Assembly (NCBI RefSeq): GCF_000966285.1
Contig: NZ_KQ031391.1
Location: forward strand, 2,763,208-2,827,207
Direction of reading: 5' to 3'
Length of the DNA: 64,000 nt
DNA from: Pseudofrankia sp. DC12
Lineage (GTDB): Bacteria; Actinomycetota; Actinomycetes; Frankiales; Frankiaceae
Positions within the stretch are counted from its first letter, which is position 1. Each line of letters begins with the position of its first letter. This document shows, one piece after another, positions 8,537 through 20,109 of this stretch. A model generated the notes under the pieces. It saw only the letters and a list, made by a program, of their open reading frames with translations. It had not been told where the DNA came from and searched no databases. The position numbers and the translations under genes were made by a program.

Positions 8537-10070
8537 CCGGGCCGGAGCGCCCGTCATGGTGGCGCGGGGTGAAGACGGCGCCCGTCTCGGCGTCCCACCG
8601 GGTCCGGGACGAGCCGACGATGAGCAGTGTGCGCATGTCGACATGGTCGGCGGTCAGGTCGGCCAGCCGGATGACCTCGACCCGCTCGCCCTCGGAGCCC
8701 ACGGCCCGTCCCACGACGACGGGGGTGTCGGCGTCCCGTTCCTCCAGCAGGCAGGCGCGGACCTCGTCGACGTGCGCCCGGCGGGTCTTCGAGCCCGGGT
8801 TGTAGAGGGCGAGCACCAGGTCGGCGGCCGCCGCGGCACGCAGCCGGCGCAGCACCAGCGGCCACGGCTTGAGCTGGTCGGAGAGGGACACGACGCAGTA
8901 GTCGTGGCCGAGCGGAGCGCCGACCCGGGCGGCCACGGCGTTCGCCGCCGTCACGCCGGGCAGCACTCGGACCGGCACGTCCTGGTAGCCGCCATCGGCC
9001 CGGGTCTCCAGCACCGCCGAGGCCATCGCGAACACCCCCGGGTCGCCGGACGACACGACGGCGACCCGAGCTCCCCGCCGGGCCAGGTCGAGCGCGAACG
9101 CGGCCCGCTCCGCCTCCACCCGGTTGTCCGTGGCGTGCCGGCGCTGCCCTGGCCGGGACGGCACCCGCCGCAGGTAAGTCTCGTAGCCGACGACGTCGTC
9201 GGCCGCCGCGAGGGCGTCGGCCGTCTCGGGGGTGAGCCACTCGGGGCCGGCCGGCCCCAGCCCGACGACGGTGACCGAACCGGGCTCGTGGCCGACGGCC
9301 GGTGACGGGCTCGACGGCGCGGGCCTGGCCGCGGCGGCACCCGGCACGAGGATGGTCGACATGTACGGCACGTCCTGCTCCGGGGCCACCAGGTCGCGCA
9401 GGGCCGTGACACGCTCGCCTTCCCGGCTGGCCCGGCTGACGAGCAGCGCGTCCTCGAGCCGGCCCGCGGCGGCGAGCGCCCGGCGGACACCGCCGAGGTC
9501 GCCGCGCACCTTCATCAGCACAAGCCCGTCCGCCCCGGCGGCCAGTGCGCCGAGCCGATCCGCCCGCGTGGTCGCCGGGAGCACGGCAAGCGTCTCGTCG
9601 CCGGTGACCAGCGCGACGCCCGCGGCGGCGGCGGTGGCGGACACCGACGTCACGCCGGGGACGATCACGCATCGGAACCGCGGCACCAGGCGGCGCTGCA
9701 TGTGAGTGAAGGAGCTGTACAGCGTCGGGTCGCCCTCGGCGAGCAGCGCCACGTCCCGCCCGGCGGCCAGGTGGTCGGCCAGGCGGGCGGCGGACCGCTC
9801 GTAGAACTCCTCGATCGCGCCCTGGTAGCCACCTGGGTGCGGCGTGACACCGCGGGTGACCGGATAGACGAGCTCCTCCTCGACGACGCCGGGCCGCAGG
9901 TAGGGCACCGCGCTCGCCCGCGCCAGCGACCGCCCCGGCCGCGCGGCGTGGTACGCCACGACCGGGGCCGCGCCGATCAGCCGCGCGGCCTTCACCGTCA
10001 CGAGCTCGGGGTCACCCGGGCCCACACCGACGCCGTAGAGCGTGCCGGCGGTGGCTGGCCGCGTGGTCAC
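8502..10070 (-). CDS. cobIJ: CobI-CobJ fusion: precorrin-2 C20- and precorrin-3B C17-methyltransferase
   Basis: 522 residues, two tetrapyrrole methylase domains. Residues about 8-250 are CobI-like ([46 protein letters not shown]). A Pro/Ser linker around residue 260 joins a CobJ-like domain ([59 protein letters not shown]). CobI adds the C20 methyl to precorrin-2 and CobJ methylates C17 with ring contraction, using the product of CobG. The GTG start overlaps the cobH stop by 4 bp, so it is the last gene of the long minus-strand operon. The CobI-CobJ fusion is common in actinobacteria. Confidence 0.93.
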   Translation of the reverse strand: MTTRPATAGTLYGVGVGPGDPELVTVKAARLIGAAPVVAYHAARPGRSLARASAVPYLRPGVVEEELVYPVTRGVTPHPGGYQGAIEEFYERSAARLADHLAAGRDVALLAEGDPTLYSSFTHMQRRLVPRFRCVIVPGVTSVSATAAAAGVALVTGDETLAVLPATTRADRLGALAAGADGLVLMKVRGDLGGVRRALAAAGRLEDALLVSRASREGERVTALRDLVAPEQDVPYMSTILVPGAAAARPAPSSPSPAVGHEPGSVTVVGLGPAGPEWLTPETADALAAADDVVGYETYLRRVPSRPGQRRHATDNRVEAERAAFALDLARRGARVAVVSSGDPGVFAMASAVLETRADGGYQDVPVRVLPGVTAANAVAARVGAPLGHDYCVVSLSDQLKPWPLVLRRLRAAAAADLVLALYNPGSKTRRAHVDEVRACLLEERDADTPVVVGRAVGSEGERVEVIRLADLTADHVDMRTLLIVGSSRTRWDAETGAVFTPRHHDGRSGPVTVDAAAGTRP

Positions 10071-10717
10071 AACGCCTCGGAGGCGATCGCGTTGACCGCG
10101 GCCACCGTCATCGCGCTGCCGCCCCGCCGGCCGTGCACGACGAGGTAGGGCAGGTCGAACGGGTTGTCCGCGAGAGCCCGCTTGGACTCGGCCGCACCCA
10201 CGAAGCCGACCGGCAGCCCGAGGACGGCCGCCGGCCGCGGCGCACCGGCGGCGATCAGCTCGAGCAGGTGGAACAGCGCCGTCGGGGCGTTCCCGATGGC
10301 GACGACGGCGCCGTCGAGCTGGTCAGCCCACAGTTCGAGGGCGGCGGCGGACCTCGTCGTGCCGAGCCGAGCCGCCAGTTCCGGGACGCGACCGTCGCCG
10401 AGCGCGCAGACGATCTCGTTGGCTGCGGGCAGCCGGCGCCGGGTGATCCCGCTGGCCACCATCTGGGCGTCGCACAGCACCGGCTTGCCGGCCCGCAACG
10501 CCGCCCGGGCCAGGCCGACGACGCCGGGGCTCGCCTCGACGTCCGCGGGCAGGTCCACCATCCCGCAGGCGTGGATCATGCGGACGACGACGTGCTCCAG
10601 CTCGGGCGTGAGGACGGCCAGGTCCGCCTCGGCCCGGATCGTCGCGAACGACTGCCGGTAGATCGCTGCGCCGTCGCGCTCGTAGTCGTAGCGGCGCTGG
10701 CTGCTGCCGGTCACCAT
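10067..10717 (-). CDS. cobH: CobH, precorrin-8X methylmutase
   Basis: 216 residues, normal length. It moves the methyl group from C11 to C12 to give hydrogenobyrinic acid. The catalytic histidine region [10 protein letters not shown] (His about 49), [30 protein letters not shown] and the C-terminal GFVGAAESK with [15 protein letters not shown] are all typical of the family. It overlaps cobG and cobIJ by a few bases, indicating translational coupling. Confidence 0.95.
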   Translation of the reverse strand: MVTGSSQRRYDYERDGAAIYRQSFATIRAEADLAVLTPELEHVVVRMIHACGMVDLPADVEASPGVVGLARAALRAGKPVLCDAQMVASGITRRRLPAANEIVCALGDGRVPELAARLGTTRSAAALELWADQLDGAVVAIGNAPTALFHLLELIAAGAPRPAAVLGLPVGFVGAAESKRALADNPFDLPYLVVHGRRGGSAMTVAAVNAIASEAL

Positions 10718-12111
10718 CGTGAGGACTCCTTCGGTTCGGCGCCGAGGGCCTGGACCAGGTAGCCGTCAGGCCCGGCGACGATATCCACATATGACCCGGC
10801 GGGCCGGCCGCACCGGCGGGCGCAGCCGCTCCAGTGCGCCCGCGCGCCCGGAGGCACCGGCCGCGCGGCGAAGGCAGGGGTGAGCCGGCCGGCCGCGGCC
10901 GCGTGGGCCGCGTCGGTCCGCACGTCCGCCAGCGCGCTCGCGCAGCCGGGCCGCCCGGCGCAGGCCGTGACCCGGGCCCACAGCGAGCCGGGCTCGGGAA
11001 CCAGCCCGGCCCGCCGCGCGGCCGGGATGAAGGCCCCCGGGTCGCTCAGCCGCGGCACCACGACCGACCGCCACGGGGTGACCCGCAGCGGGGCCTCGGC
11101 GGGATCGGCGCCCAGGCTCGCGGCCGCGAGCATCTCGGCGCCGGCCCGGGTCAGCCGGCCGAGCGGCACGAGGACGGCGCCCGCGTGACCGCCCTCCGGA
11201 CGGCGCCAGGCTCCGACCGGCCGCGGGCCGGCAGCCGGGTCCGGACGGGCCGCCGCGGGACGCCCGGCCCGCAGGATCGCCGCAAGTCTCGCGCCTGCGT
11301 CCGGCAGGTCTCGGACGCGCCAGATCGGCTGGCCGGCCGTCGCAGTCCTGTCTGCCGCCGCCTTGGTACCGGCCATCACGGTGGTGCCGGTCGCCCCAGT
11401 TGTTCTGGCCGGCTTGGTGGTTGCGGCCGCCTCGGTCGTGCCGGCCGCCGCGGGGGTGCCGGCTGTCGCTGGGCTTCCGGCCGCCTCGGCCACGAATCGC
11501 AGGAAGCCCCGGGCGGCGGCGAGCAGCTCCGCGACGACCGCCGAACCGTCGACCGCCACGCCGGCGGGGCCGGCCCACCAGCGGCCCCCGGCCAGCGGCG
11601 TCGCCCAGACGTCCGGCGCCAGGGCCTCGACGGCACCGGAGGCGTCGTCGAGGCCGAACAGGAACCGGCCGGACAGCCCGGCGAGCTCCGGGTCCGCGCA
11701 CAGGCCCCGGTCCAGCTCCCGTACCAGACCGTCGAGCCGCGAGACCGCCCCCGGGACGCCGCTCGCCGGGCGACCGCCCGGATCCACCCCGACCAGCCCG
11801 GCGAACGGAGCCGCGACGATGTTGCGGACGCGTTCGTGCGTCGCCGACGGCAGCAGCCCAAGCGCCGTGACCCGGTCGGCGAGCTCGGCGTGCCGGTCGG
11901 CCGGAACCCCGCGCAGCTGCAGGTTCCCCCGCGAGGTCAGCTCGACGGCGCCCCGCGGGCCGAACGACTCGGCCAGCTCCGCCAGCGCGACGAGCGTCCT
12001 ACCGGCGATGAGGCCGCCAGGCAGCCGGATCCGGGCGAGGCCACCGTCGGCGGCCTGGTGCAGGACCAGGGCGCCGGGGCAACGGTCGGTCGCCCGGTCT
12101 CGGGCCGCCAT
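10711..12111 (-). CDS. cobG: CobG, precorrin-3B synthase (Fe-S monooxygenase)
   Basis: 466 residues related to nitrite/sulfite reductases. The first half-domain has [12 protein letters not shown] and [13 protein letters not shown]; the C-terminal domain has the four cluster cysteines in [13 protein letters not shown] and [13 protein letters not shown], the [4Fe-4S]/siroheme-type motif. CobG inserts oxygen into precorrin-3A, so its presence marks the oxygen-dependent route. An unusual Ala/Thr/Gly low-complexity insert of about 50 residues (near residues 200-250, DNA 11345-11510) separates the two halves and looks like a recent repeat expansion. The start is adjacent to the cobN stop. Confidence 0.88.
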   Translation of the reverse strand: MAARDRATDRCPGALVLHQAADGGLARIRLPGGLIAGRTLVALAELAESFGPRGAVELTSRGNLQLRGVPADRHAELADRVTALGLLPSATHERVRNIVAAPFAGLVGVDPGGRPASGVPGAVSRLDGLVRELDRGLCADPELAGLSGRFLFGLDDASGAVEALAPDVWATPLAGGRWWAGPAGVAVDGSAVVAELLAAARGFLRFVAEAAGSPATAGTPAAAGTTEAAATTKPARTTGATGTTVMAGTKAAADRTATAGQPIWRVRDLPDAGARLAAILRAGRPAAARPDPAAGPRPVGAWRRPEGGHAGAVLVPLGRLTRAGAEMLAAASLGADPAEAPLRVTPWRSVVVPRLSDPGAFIPAARRAGLVPEPGSLWARVTACAGRPGCASALADVRTDAAHAAAAGRLTPAFAARPVPPGARAHWSGCARRCGRPAGSYVDIVAGPDGYLVQALGAEPKESSRW

Positions 12112-15100
12112 CTACGCGCGCCCTTCGAGGTCGCCCTCCGCGCGCAGGAACACCTCGCGCAGCGCGTCCAGGGTCTCCGGCCGGGGCGCCGCCCACAGCC
12201 CGCGGCCCACGGCCTCCAACAGCCGTTCGGCGATCCCGTGCAGGGCCCAGGGGTTCGAGTCGGTGAGGAACTTCTGGTTCTCCTCGTCGAGGACGTAGGC
12301 CTCCGTCACGGCCTCGTACATCCAGTCGGCCACCACACCGGCCGTCGCGTCGTAGCCGAACAGGTAGTCGACGGTCGCGGCGAGCTCGAAGGCCCCCTTG
12401 TAGCCGTGGCGGCGCATCGAGGAGATCCAGCGCGGGTTGATTACCCGGGCCCGGACCACCCGGGCCATCTCCTCGCCGAGCGTACGGGTGCGCACCTCGT
12501 CCGGCCGGGTCGAGTCGCCGATGTAGGCGCGCGGGCCGCGCCCGGTCAGCGCCCGGACGGTCGCGATCATGCCGCCGTGGTACTGGAAGTAGTCGTCGGA
12601 GTCGGCGATGTCGTGTTCCAGGCTGTCGGTGTTCTTCACCGCGACGCTGATCCGCCGGTAGGCCGCCGTCATGTCGTCCCGGGCCGGCCGGCCGGCGAGC
12701 CCGCGGCCGTAGGCGAACCCGCCCCAGGCCGCGTAGACCTCGGCCAGGTCGGCGTCGTCGTGCCAGGTGCCGGAGTCGACGAGCGGGAGCAGGCCGGCGC
12801 CGTACGCGCCTGGCTTTGAGCCGAAGATCCTGGTGGTGGCCCGGCGGCGGTCGCCGTGGCCGGCCGCGTCGGCGTCCGCGTGCGCGTGGACGTAGTTGTC
12901 CTCCGGCGCCTCGTCCAGCTCGGCGACCAGGCGGATCGCGTCGTCGAGCAGGTCTACGACGTGCGGGAACGCGTCCCGGAAGAACCCGGAGATCCGGACC
13001 GTGACGTCGATCCGGGGCCGGCCCAGCTCGGCGAGCGGTATCGGCTCGACGCCGCGCACCCGCCGGGACGCCTCGTCCCACAGCGGCGCCACGCCGATGA
13101 GGGCGAGGATCTCGGCGACGTCGTCACCGGAGGTCCGCATCGCCGAGGTGCCCCAGGCCGACAGGCCGACCGAGCGGGGGTACTCCCCGGTGTCGGCGAG
13201 GTGGCGGGCGAGCAGGGAGTCGGCCATCGCCCGGCCGGTCTCCCAGGCCAGCGGGCTGGGGACCGCGCGCGGGTCGACGGCGTAGAAGTTGCGCCCGGTC
13301 GGCAGCACGTTGACCAGGCCGCGCAGCGGCGAGCCGCTCGGCCCGGCCGGGATGTAGCCGCCGGCGAGCGCGTGCAGGGTCCGGTCGATCTCGTCGGTGG
13401 TGCGGGCCAGCCTCGGCACGATCTCGGTAGCCGCGAAGGTCAGCACGGCGGCGACGGCGTCCCGGTCGACCTCGTCCGGGCCGTCGGGGGCCCGGTCGAC
13501 GGCGTCCGTGTCGGCCGGCACTCCGAGGACCTCGGCGACGACCTCGGCCACGGCCGCCGGGTCCCAGTCGCGGCCGTCCAGCTCGGTGAGCAGCTCCCGG
13601 GCGACGGCCTCGACCGCGTCGGTGCGGGTCGTCCCCTCCTCCCCGCCGAGGCCGAGGGCCTGACGCAGGCCCGGCAGCGCCACGGCACCGCCCCACAGCT
13701 GGCGGGCCCGCAGCATCGACAGCACCAGGTTGACCCTGGCCTCGCCGGTCGGCGCGGCGCCGAGGATGTGCAGGCCGTCGCGGATCTGCGCGTCCTTGAT
13801 CTCGCAGAGCCAGCCGTCGACGTGCAGGATGAACTCGTCGAACTCGGCGTCGTGCGGCCGGTCGGCGAGGCCGAGATCATGGTCGAGCTTCGCCGCCTCG
13901 ATCAGCGTCCAGATCTGGGCCCGGATCGCCGGGAGCTTGGCCGGGTCCATCGCGGCGATCTGCGCGTGCTCGTCGAGCAGCCGCTCCAGGCGGGCGATGT
14001 CGCCGTAGCTGTCGGCTCGGGCCATCGGCGGGACCAGATGGTCGATGATCGTCGCGTGCGCCCGCCGCTTCGCCTGGGTGCCCTCGCCCGGGTCGTTGAC
14101 GAGGAACGGGTAGACCAGCGGCAGGTCGCCGAGTGCCGCGTCCGGGGCGCAGCTCGCCGACAGCGCCGCCGCCTTGCCGGGCAGCCATTCGAGGTTCCCG
14201 TGCTTGCCGACGTGGACGACGGCGTGCGCGCCGAACCCGGCGTCGCCCACGCTGTTGCGCAGCCAGTGGTAGACGGCCAGGTAGTGGTGGCTCGGTGGCA
14301 GGTCCGGGTCGTGGTAGATCGCGATCGGGTTCTGCCCGAACCCGCGCGGCGGCTGGATGAGGATCACCACGTTGCCTGCGCTCACTGCCGCGAGCACGAT
14401 CTCGCCGTCCGGGTCGGTGGCACGGTCCACGAACAGGTCGCCGGGCGCCGGGCCCCAGTGCTGCTCGACAGCGGCGCGCAGGTCCTCGGGCAGCGTCGCG
14501 AACCAGGTCCGGTAGACCGCGGCGGGAATGCGGATCGGGTTGCCGGCCAGGTGCTCGGCGGTCAGCCAGTCCTCGTCCTGGCCGCCGGCGGCGATCAGGC
14601 CGTGGATGAACGCGTCCCCGTCGCCGGCTTCGAGGCCGGGCAGCGCGCCGGGGCCGTCCGCCGGGCCGACGTCGTAGCCGGCCGCACGCATCGCGGTGAG
14701 CAGGGCGAGCACGCTGGCCGGGGTGTCGAGGCCGACCGCGTTGCCGATCCTGGCGTGCTTCGTCGGGTAGGCCGACAGCACCAGGGCGATCCGCTTCTCG
14801 GCGTTCGGGACATGGCGCAGCCGGGCGTGGCGCACCGCGAGGCCGGCGACGCGGGCGGCTCGCTCCGGGTCGGGCACGTAGCGGGTCAGGCCGTCGGCGT
14901 CGACCTCCTTGAACGAGAACGGGACCGTGATGATCCGGCCGTCGAACTCGGGGATCGCCACCTGGGTCGCGGTGTCCAGCGGGGACAGGCCGTCGTCGCT
15001 GGCCTCCCACTGCGCCCGCGACGACGTGACGGCCAGCGCTTGCATGATCGGCACGTCCAGGGCGGCGAGGGCGCCGATGTCCCAGTCCTCGTCGCGGCCG

Positions 15101-15792
15101 CCGGCACCGACCTCGGCGGGGGTGGCGCCCAGCGCGGCGCCGCCGGCGGCGAGCACGGTCGTGACCAGCGCGTCCGCCTGGCCGAGCTCGGCGAGCAGCT
15201 CGTCGTCGGCCGTGCGCAGCGACGCGCAGAAGACCGGCTCCGCCCGGCCGCCGGCCGCGTCGACGGCGTCGGCCAGCGCGTCGACGAACGCGGTGTTCCC
15301 GGCCAGCTCGTGCGCCCGGTAGTACAGGATCGCGACGGCCGGGCGACCGTCCGGTGCCGCCGCGTCCGGGCGAGGACGGAGCCCCCAGGGCGGGGTGGGC
15401 ACCGGCGGGTCGAACCCGAGGCCGGTCAGCAGCAGCGCGTCGGACAGGAACCGGGCGAGCTGGCGCAGGTTGTCCGGCCCACCGTGGGCGAGGTAGTTGT
15501 GCGCCTGGGCGGCCACCCCGGCGGGCACCGAGGACAGCTCCATCAGCTCGGCGTCGGGGATCAGCTCCCCGCTGAGGACCACGACCGGCAGGCCTCGGGC
15601 CAGCAGGGCGTCGACGCCCTCCGGCCAGGCCCGCCGGCCGCCGAGCAGGCGCAGGACGACCACGTCGACCCCGTCGAGCAGCCCGGGAAGCTCGGCGACG
15701 TCGAGGCGGGCCGGGTTGCCCAGCCGGTAGTCCTCCCCGCAGGCACGGGCGCACGACAGGTCGGTGTCCGACGTCGACAGCAACAGGATCAC
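12112..15792 (-). CDS. cobN: CobN, large subunit of aerobic cobaltochelatase
   Basis: 1226 residues, close to the usual length for CobN/BchH-type chelatase subunits. Recognisable blocks include [53 protein letters not shown] and [19 protein letters not shown]-like sequence (from [20 protein letters not shown]) near the end. CobN binds hydrogenobyrinic acid a,c-diamide and receives Co2+ in an ATP-driven reaction. The partner AAA+ subunits CobS/CobT are absent; a ChlI/ChlD-like fusion at the head of the same operon probably takes their place, as in many actinobacteria. GTG start, 4-bp overlap with cobQ. Confidence 0.95.
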   Translation of the reverse strand: MILLLSTSDTDLSCARACGEDYRLGNPARLDVAELPGLLDGVDVVVLRLLGGRRAWPEGVDALLARGLPVVVLSGELIPDAELMELSSVPAGVAAQAHNYLAHGGPDNLRQLARFLSDALLLTGLGFDPPVPTPPWGLRPRPDAAAPDGRPAVAILYYRAHELAGNTAFVDALADAVDAAGGRAEPVFCASLRTADDELLAELGQADALVTTVLAAGGAALGATPAEVGAGGRDEDWDIGALAALDVPIMQALAVTSSRAQWEASDDGLSPLDTATQVAIPEFDGRIITVPFSFKEVDADGLTRYVPDPERAARVAGLAVRHARLRHVPNAEKRIALVLSAYPTKHARIGNAVGLDTPASVLALLTAMRAAGYDVGPADGPGALPGLEAGDGDAFIHGLIAAGGQDEDWLTAEHLAGNPIRIPAAVYRTWFATLPEDLRAAVEQHWGPAPGDLFVDRATDPDGEIVLAAVSAGNVVILIQPPRGFGQNPIAIYHDPDLPPSHHYLAVYHWLRNSVGDAGFGAHAVVHVGKHGNLEWLPGKAAALSASCAPDAALGDLPLVYPFLVNDPGEGTQAKRRAHATIIDHLVPPMARADSYGDIARLERLLDEHAQIAAMDPAKLPAIRAQIWTLIEAAKLDHDLGLADRPHDAEFDEFILHVDGWLCEIKDAQIRDGLHILGAAPTGEARVNLVLSMLRARQLWGGAVALPGLRQALGLGGEEGTTRTDAVEAVARELLTELDGRDWDPAAVAEVVAEVLGVPADTDAVDRAPDGPDEVDRDAVAAVLTFAATEIVPRLARTTDEIDRTLHALAGGYIPAGPSGSPLRGLVNVLPTGRNFYAVDPRAVPSPLAWETGRAMADSLLARHLADTGEYPRSVGLSAWGTSAMRTSGDDVAEILALIGVAPLWDEASRRVRGVEPIPLAELGRPRIDVTVRISGFFRDAFPHVVDLLDDAIRLVAELDEAPEDNYVHAHADADAAGHGDRRRATTRIFGSKPGAYGAGLLPLVDSGTWHDDADLAEVYAAWGGFAYGRGLAGRPARDDMTAAYRRISVAVKNTDSLEHDIADSDDYFQYHGGMIATVRALTGRGPRAYIGDSTRPDEVRTRTLGEEMARVVRARVINPRWISSMRRHGYKGAFELAATVDYLFGYDATAGVVADWMYEAVTEAYVLDEENQKFLTDSNPWALHGIAERLLEAVGRGLWAAPRPETLDALREVFLRAEGDLEGRA

Positions 15793-17441
15793 GGTCGGCT
15801 CCCCAGGTGTGGAACGGAACTACGCAGGTGGCCGGCTTCCGTCCACCCGGGCGGCCCGCCTGGAGCCGGCCCGCCAGTGACCGGCCCGCCAGTGACCGGG
15901 CTGGCGGTGACCGGGCTGGCGGTGACCGGGCTGGCGGTGACCGGGCTGGCGGCACCAGCGGGGGCGCCGGGCGGGATGAACGGCAGGCCGGCCGGTGGGC
16001 CGTCGGTGAGCAGCCGCAGCAGCGCGCCGGTATCGAGGTGCTCCGCCACGAGGTCACCGAGCACGTCGAGACGCCGCTCGCGCACCGCCGCGAAGGAGAC
16101 CTCGTCGCGCGGTTGCCACGGTGAAGCCACCAGGGACGCGATGTCGGCGAGAAAGGCTCGGCGGAACGCGTCGTTCTCGAAGGCGCCGTGCCAGGTGGTG
16201 CCCCAGACCGCGTCGGCCCGGCAGCCGTCGAGGAACGGCGCACCGCCGTGCACCGTCGCCACCCCGTAGTGGATCTCGTAGCCGCGCACGGGCTGGCCGT
16301 AGGCCACGCCGACGGGCCGGCCGAGCGTCTTGGCCGCCGCGAACCGGATCGTCACCGGCAGCAGCCCGAGGCCGTCGACCCGCCCGGCGCCGCTCTCCAC
16401 CTCGTCCACGATCGTCTCGGCAAGCATCTGGTAGCCGCCGCAGAGGCCGAGCACCGGCCGGCCGGCCGCGGCGCGGCGGGCGAGCGGGCCGTCGAGCCCA
16501 CGCCGACGCAGCCAGTCCAGGTCGGCCACGGTGGAGCGGGTGCCAGGCAGCACGACGAGGTCGGCGGCGTCGAGGTCCTCCGGCCGGTCGACGTAGCGGA
16601 CCGCGACCCCGGGCTCGGCCGCCAGCGCGTCCAGGTCGGTGAAGTTGCTCAGGAACGGCAGGCGCACCACCGCCACCCGCAGCGTCCCGTCGGGGTCGCC
16701 CCTCGTCTCGCCCGGCCCCGGCAGGCCGAGCGAGTCCTCCACGTCCAGACCGAGCCCGTCACGCCACGGCAGCACCCCAAGCACGGGGCGCCCGGTCAGG
16801 CCCGTCAGCATCTCCAGGCCCGGCTCCAGCAGGGCCCGCTCGCCCCGGAACTTGTTGACGACGAACCCCGCGACCAGCGCCTGGTCGGCCGGCTCCAGCA
16901 GGGCCAGTGTGCCGAACATGGCCGCGAACACCCCGCCGCGGTCGATGTCGCCGACGACGAGGGCAGGCAGGCCGGCGGCCCTGGCCAGGCCCATGTTCGC
17001 GATGTCGTTCGCCCGCAGGTTGATCTCCGCGGGGCTGCCCGCGCCCTCGCAGATGACGACGTCGAACCGGGCCCTCAGGTCGGCCAGGCTGTCGAGCACC
17101 TCGGTGAACAGCCGGCTCTTCAGGGCCCGGTAGTCGAGCGCGCCCGCCTCGGCGATCGGGCGGCCGCGCAGCACGACCTGGCTGCGGTGCCCGGCCCCCG
17201 GCTTGAGCAGCACCGGGTTCATCGCGCCCTCCGGCTCAACGCCGGCGGCGGCCGCCTGCATCACCTGCGCGCGGCCGATCTCCGCGCCGTCGGCGGTCAC
17301 CCACGAGTTCAGCGACATGTTCTGCGCCTTGAACGGCGCCACCCGGACGCCCTGGCGGGCCAGCCACCGGCAGATGCCCGCGGTCAGGACCGACTTGCCC
17401 GCGTCCGACGTGGTCCCGGCGACGAGCAGCGCGCCGCTCAC
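15789..17441 (-). CDS. cobQ: CobQ/CbiP, adenosylcobyric acid synthase
   Basis: 550 residues, longer than the usual 480-510 because of a repetitive tail. The N-terminal P-loop-like domain ([34 protein letters not shown]) and the class I glutamine amidotransferase domain ([16 protein letters not shown] with the nucleophile Cys, and [14 protein letters not shown] with the His) are complete. It amidates side chains b, d, e and g using glutamine and ATP. The last 50 or so residues consist of SPVTA-type pentapeptide repeats that are not part of the conserved fold. Confidence 0.94.
   Translation of the reverse strand: MSGALLVAGTTSDAGKSVLTAGICRWLARQGVRVAPFKAQNMSLNSWVTADGAEIGRAQVMQAAAAGVEPEGAMNPVLLKPGAGHRSQVVLRGRPIAEAGALDYRALKSRLFTEVLDSLADLRARFDVVICEGAGSPAEINLRANDIANMGLARAAGLPALVVGDIDRGGVFAAMFGTLALLEPADQALVAGFVVNKFRGERALLEPGLEMLTGLTGRPVLGVLPWRDGLGLDVEDSLGLPGPGETRGDPDGTLRVAVVRLPFLSNFTDLDALAAEPGVAVRYVDRPEDLDAADLVVLPGTRSTVADLDWLRRRGLDGPLARRAAAGRPVLGLCGGYQMLAETIVDEVESGAGRVDGLGLLPVTIRFAAAKTLGRPVGVAYGQPVRGYEIHYGVATVHGGAPFLDGCRADAVWGTTWHGAFENDAFRRAFLADIASLVASPWQPRDEVSFAAVRERRLDVLGDLVAEHLDTGALLRLLTDGPPAGLPFIPPGAPAGAASPVTASPVTASPVTASPVTGGPVTGGPAPGGPPGWTEAGHLRSSVPHLGSRP
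15867..15950 (-). repeat. 15-bp tandem repeat inside the 3' end of cobQ
   Basis: Four to five tandem copies of GCTGGCGGTGACCGG (plus-strand reading), with variant GCCCGCCAGTGACCG copies at the start. They are in frame and encode SPVTA/GPVTG pentapeptides at the CobQ C-terminus. The near-perfect copies suggest recent slippage expansion. Confidence 0.85.
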
Positions 17442-18580
17442 GACCGGCCCCGGTGGCGGCGCGCCGCCACCCTTCCCGCGCCCGCGAGCGCGGCGAGCAC
17501 GACGGCGACGGCGCCCACCGCCCCGGAGAGGTCCGCCGAACGGGCGACGTCCGCGCCGAGCGCCGGCCCGCCGTCGCCGAGCCTGCCACGGGTCTCGACC
17601 TCGCCGTCATAGACGTTGGTGCCGCCGAGCCTGATTCCCAGCGCGCCGGCGAACGCGGCCTCGCACTGGCCCGCGTTCGGGCTCGGATGGTTGTCGCCGT
17701 CACGCCGCCAGGTCCGCCAGGCCTGCCCAGGCGAGCCGCGGACCACGGGTGCGACCAACGCCGTGAGGGCCGCGCACAGCCGCGCGGGAGCCAGGTTGGC
17801 GACGTCGTCCAGGCGCGCCGCGGCCCAGCCGAACCGCAGGTAACGCGGCGAGCGGTAGCCCACCATCGCGTCGATGGTGTTCGCGGCGCGGTAGCCGACC
17901 ACGCCGGGCAGGCCGAGCGCGGCCCCCCACAGCAGCGGGCCGAGCACCGCGTCCGCGGTGTTCTCGGCGACCGACTCGATCGCCGCCCGGGCCAGCTCCG
18001 GCTCGTCGAGCCCGCTCGGGTCTCGCCCGCACAGGTGCCCGAGCCGGTCCCGGCTGGCGGGCAGGTCACCGGACGTCAGCAGCCGGGCCATGACCGCCCC
18101 CTCGCGGCGCAGCGACGTTCCACCGAGCGCGGCCCACAGCACGGCGGCCAGCACCACCGGGCGAGCGGGAGCGGGGACGAGACGGTCCAGGGCCGCGGCG
18201 GCGAGCATCGGGCCGCCGACGGCCACGGCGACGAACCCGGCGCCGGCCACGCGGGAGTCGGCGTAGAGCCGGCGCTCGACCACGGCCGCGGCCCGGCCGT
18301 AGCCGGCGACGGGGTGGAACCGGCACGGGTCGGCGAAGACGAGGTCCGCGACGGCGCCGGCGACGATCGCCCCGGCGAACCCGCCTGGGCCAACCCCACG
18401 CCGGCGGTCCCGTGCCGCGCCCCCATTCCGGGTCGCACCGCGGCCGCCGGCCGCACCGCCGACGCCGGCCGCACCGCCGACGCCGGCCGCACCGCCGACG
18501 CCGGCCGGCGCGGCATCGCGGACCGACGCGTCATCGCTGGCAGGCGGGGCGACGCCGGGCCGGCGCTCAGCCCGCGGCAC
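17438..18580 (-). CDS. cobD: CobD/CbiB, adenosylcobinamide-phosphate synthase, membrane protein
   Basis: 380 residues from the GTG at 18580, chosen because it overlaps the cobB stop by 14 bp; the longer open frame upstream is antisense-like. The conserved membrane core begins near residue 65 ([28 protein letters not shown], quoted in pieces: [18 protein letters not shown]). [37 protein letters not shown] and [10 protein letters not shown] are CbiB hallmarks. It attaches aminopropanol (phosphate) to the f side chain of cobyric acid in the cytoplasmic membrane. The N-terminal extension carries a GVGGAA hexapeptide repeat not found in the core family. Confidence 0.9.
   Translation of the reverse strand: MPRAERRPGVAPPASDDASVRDAAPAGVGGAAGVGGAAGVGGAAGGRGATRNGGAARDRRRGVGPGGFAGAIVAGAVADLVFADPCRFHPVAGYGRAAAVVERRLYADSRVAGAGFVAVAVGGPMLAAAALDRLVPAPARPVVLAAVLWAALGGTSLRREGAVMARLLTSGDLPASRDRLGHLCGRDPSGLDEPELARAAIESVAENTADAVLGPLLWGAALGLPGVVGYRAANTIDAMVGYRSPRYLRFGWAAARLDDVANLAPARLCAALTALVAPVVRGSPGQAWRTWRRDGDNHPSPNAGQCEAAFAGALGIRLGGTNVYDGEVETRGRLGDGGPALGADVARSADLSGAVGAVAVVLAALAGAGRVAARRHRGRS
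18447..18500 (-). repeat. 18-bp tandem repeat, three perfect copies, in the cobD N-terminal extension
   Basis: CCGGCCGCACCGCCGACG is repeated three times without a mismatch (plus strand). It keeps the frame and encodes GVGGAA units just before the first membrane segment of CobD. Confidence 0.85.
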
Positions 18581-20015
18581 GGAGGGCCTCAGCCTGCTGA
18601 GCCGCGCGGGCGGCAGCGACGAAGCGGTGCGCCGCGCCGGGGATCCCGGCCCAGTGGGTGTGCAGGTAGGAGGCGTGGATGGCGCCGCGCACGAAGCCCT
18701 CGGCGACCTCGGCGCCAGCTGCGTCCCGCCAGCGCCAGGCAGGGGCGGCACCGCGTTGCGTGTCACCGCCGGGCGCGCCACCTGCCGCCGGGGTGGCGAC
18801 CGTGCGGTGGAACTCGTGCCCGTGGACGGCGGTGCCGCGCACGGCCAGCACCGAGTCGGTGGCCGCGGCCGCCTCCCGGTAGCCCAGTGTCAGGCGTGCT
18901 GTCATCGCCGCCGTCACCTCGCCCAGCACCCCGCACATCGGCGCGCCGTCGAGCGCGCTGCTCAGGTAGAGCAGCCCGGCGCACTCCGCGGCGACGGGGC
19001 CGCCGGTCGCCGCGAAGGCCCGGACCCGGGACCGCAGCGCGGCGTTCGCGGCCAGCGCGCCCGCGTGCACCTGCGGGAACCCGCCACCGATGATCAGTCC
19101 CGACGTCCCGGCCGGCAGCGCCTCGTCGACGGTCGGGTCGAAGCCGACGACCTCGGCGCCGGCGGCGGCCAACAGCTCGGGCGTCTCCGCGTAACCGAAC
19201 GTGAAAGCCGGGCCACCCGCGACCGCGATCACCGGGCGCGGCCCCATCGACAGCGGCGACCCGGCCGGCTCCAGTCCGGCGGCGCGCGCGTCCCACGGTT
19301 CGGCGGGCAGGTCGGGGGCCGTCGCCGCGAGCGCGAGCAGCGCGTCCAGGTCAAGGCCCGCCGCGACCGCCGCGCCGAGCTCGGCGACGGCGTCCCGCGC
19401 CGGCTCGGCGCGCTCCGCGGCCGGCACAAGGCCGAGGTGACGTGACGGGGTGGCCAGGTCGTCGCGCCGGCCCAGCACGCCGAGCACCGGCATGCCGATC
19501 TCGGCCATCGCGGCGCGCAGGATCTCCGCGTGGCGCTCGGTGCCGACCTGGTTGAGCACGACGCCGCCGATCCGCACCCCCGGGTCGAACGACCGGAAGC
19601 CGTGCACGGTCGCCGCGGTCGACCGGCCGGCCGACCGCGCGTCGACGACCAGCACGACGGGCGCCGCCAGCAACGTCGCGACGTGCGCCGTCGAGCCGAA
19701 CCCGGCCCGGGTCGCGTGCCCGTCGAACAGCCCCATGACGCCCTCGATGACGGCGACATCGGCCCGCCTGGGGTTGAGTGCGCCGTGCAGGAACAGCGGC
19801 GCGACCCGCTGTTCGCCGACGAGCCAGGGGTCGAGGTTGCGTCCCGGCCGGCCGGCCGCCAGCGCGTGGTAGCTCGGGTCGATGTAGTCCGGGCCGACCT
19901 TGTGCGGCGAGACGGCGAGCCCCCTGGCCCGCAGCGCGGCGAGCAGACCGGTGGCGATGGACGTCTTGCCGGCACCGCTGGCGGGCGCGGCGAGGACGAC
20001 CCGCGGAATCCTCAC
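18567..20015 (-). CDS. cobB: CobB/CbiA, hydrogenobyrinic acid a,c-diamide synthase
   Basis: 482 residues. N-terminal ATP-dependent amido-ligase domain: VVLAAPASGAGKTSIATGLL P-loop, HKVGPDYIDPSYH, VIEGVMGLFDG. The C-terminal class I GATase-like domain has GGFPQVHAGALAAN, GPVAAECAGLLYL with the nucleophile Cys, and the late ASYLHTHWAG His. It amidates the a and c carboxylates with glutamine, making the substrate for cobalt insertion. About 94 bp without a gene separate it from cobO upstream in the same operon. Confidence 0.93.
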   Translation of the reverse strand: MRIPRVVLAAPASGAGKTSIATGLLAALRARGLAVSPHKVGPDYIDPSYHALAAGRPGRNLDPWLVGEQRVAPLFLHGALNPRRADVAVIEGVMGLFDGHATRAGFGSTAHVATLLAAPVVLVVDARSAGRSTAATVHGFRSFDPGVRIGGVVLNQVGTERHAEILRAAMAEIGMPVLGVLGRRDDLATPSRHLGLVPAAERAEPARDAVAELGAAVAAGLDLDALLALAATAPDLPAEPWDARAAGLEPAGSPLSMGPRPVIAVAGGPAFTFGYAETPELLAAAGAEVVGFDPTVDEALPAGTSGLIIGGGFPQVHAGALAANAALRSRVRAFAATGGPVAAECAGLLYLSSALDGAPMCGVLGEVTAAMTARLTLGYREAAAATDSVLAVRGTAVHGHEFHRTVATPAAGGAPGGDTQRGAAPAWRWRDAAGAEVAEGFVRGAIHASYLHTHWAGIPGAAHRFVAAARAAQQAEALRAAG

Positions 20016-20109
20016 GGCCCGCCCGGCGCGGCGGCCGGCGGCGTCGTGGGACGCGGCCCCGTCACCGGCGTCGCGGCCCGACGCGCGGCCGGCACCGGCG
20101 GGGGCGCGG

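Noticed and set aside
15876-15950. Tandem repeat considered as a CRISPR-like array or origin iterons
   Set aside because: Units are contiguous 15-mers without spacers and lie in frame inside cobQ.
12856-16269. Plus-strand open frame of over 1100 codons opposite cobN and cobQ
   Set aside because: Composition is that of a mirrored coding frame (Arg/Gly/Val/Gln-rich, no domain motif), while the minus strand encodes complete CobN and CobQ.
18581-18781. Longer N-terminus for CobD
   Set aside because: It would lie entirely inside cobB in another frame and shows no CbiB similarity; the GTG at 18580 fits operon overlap.
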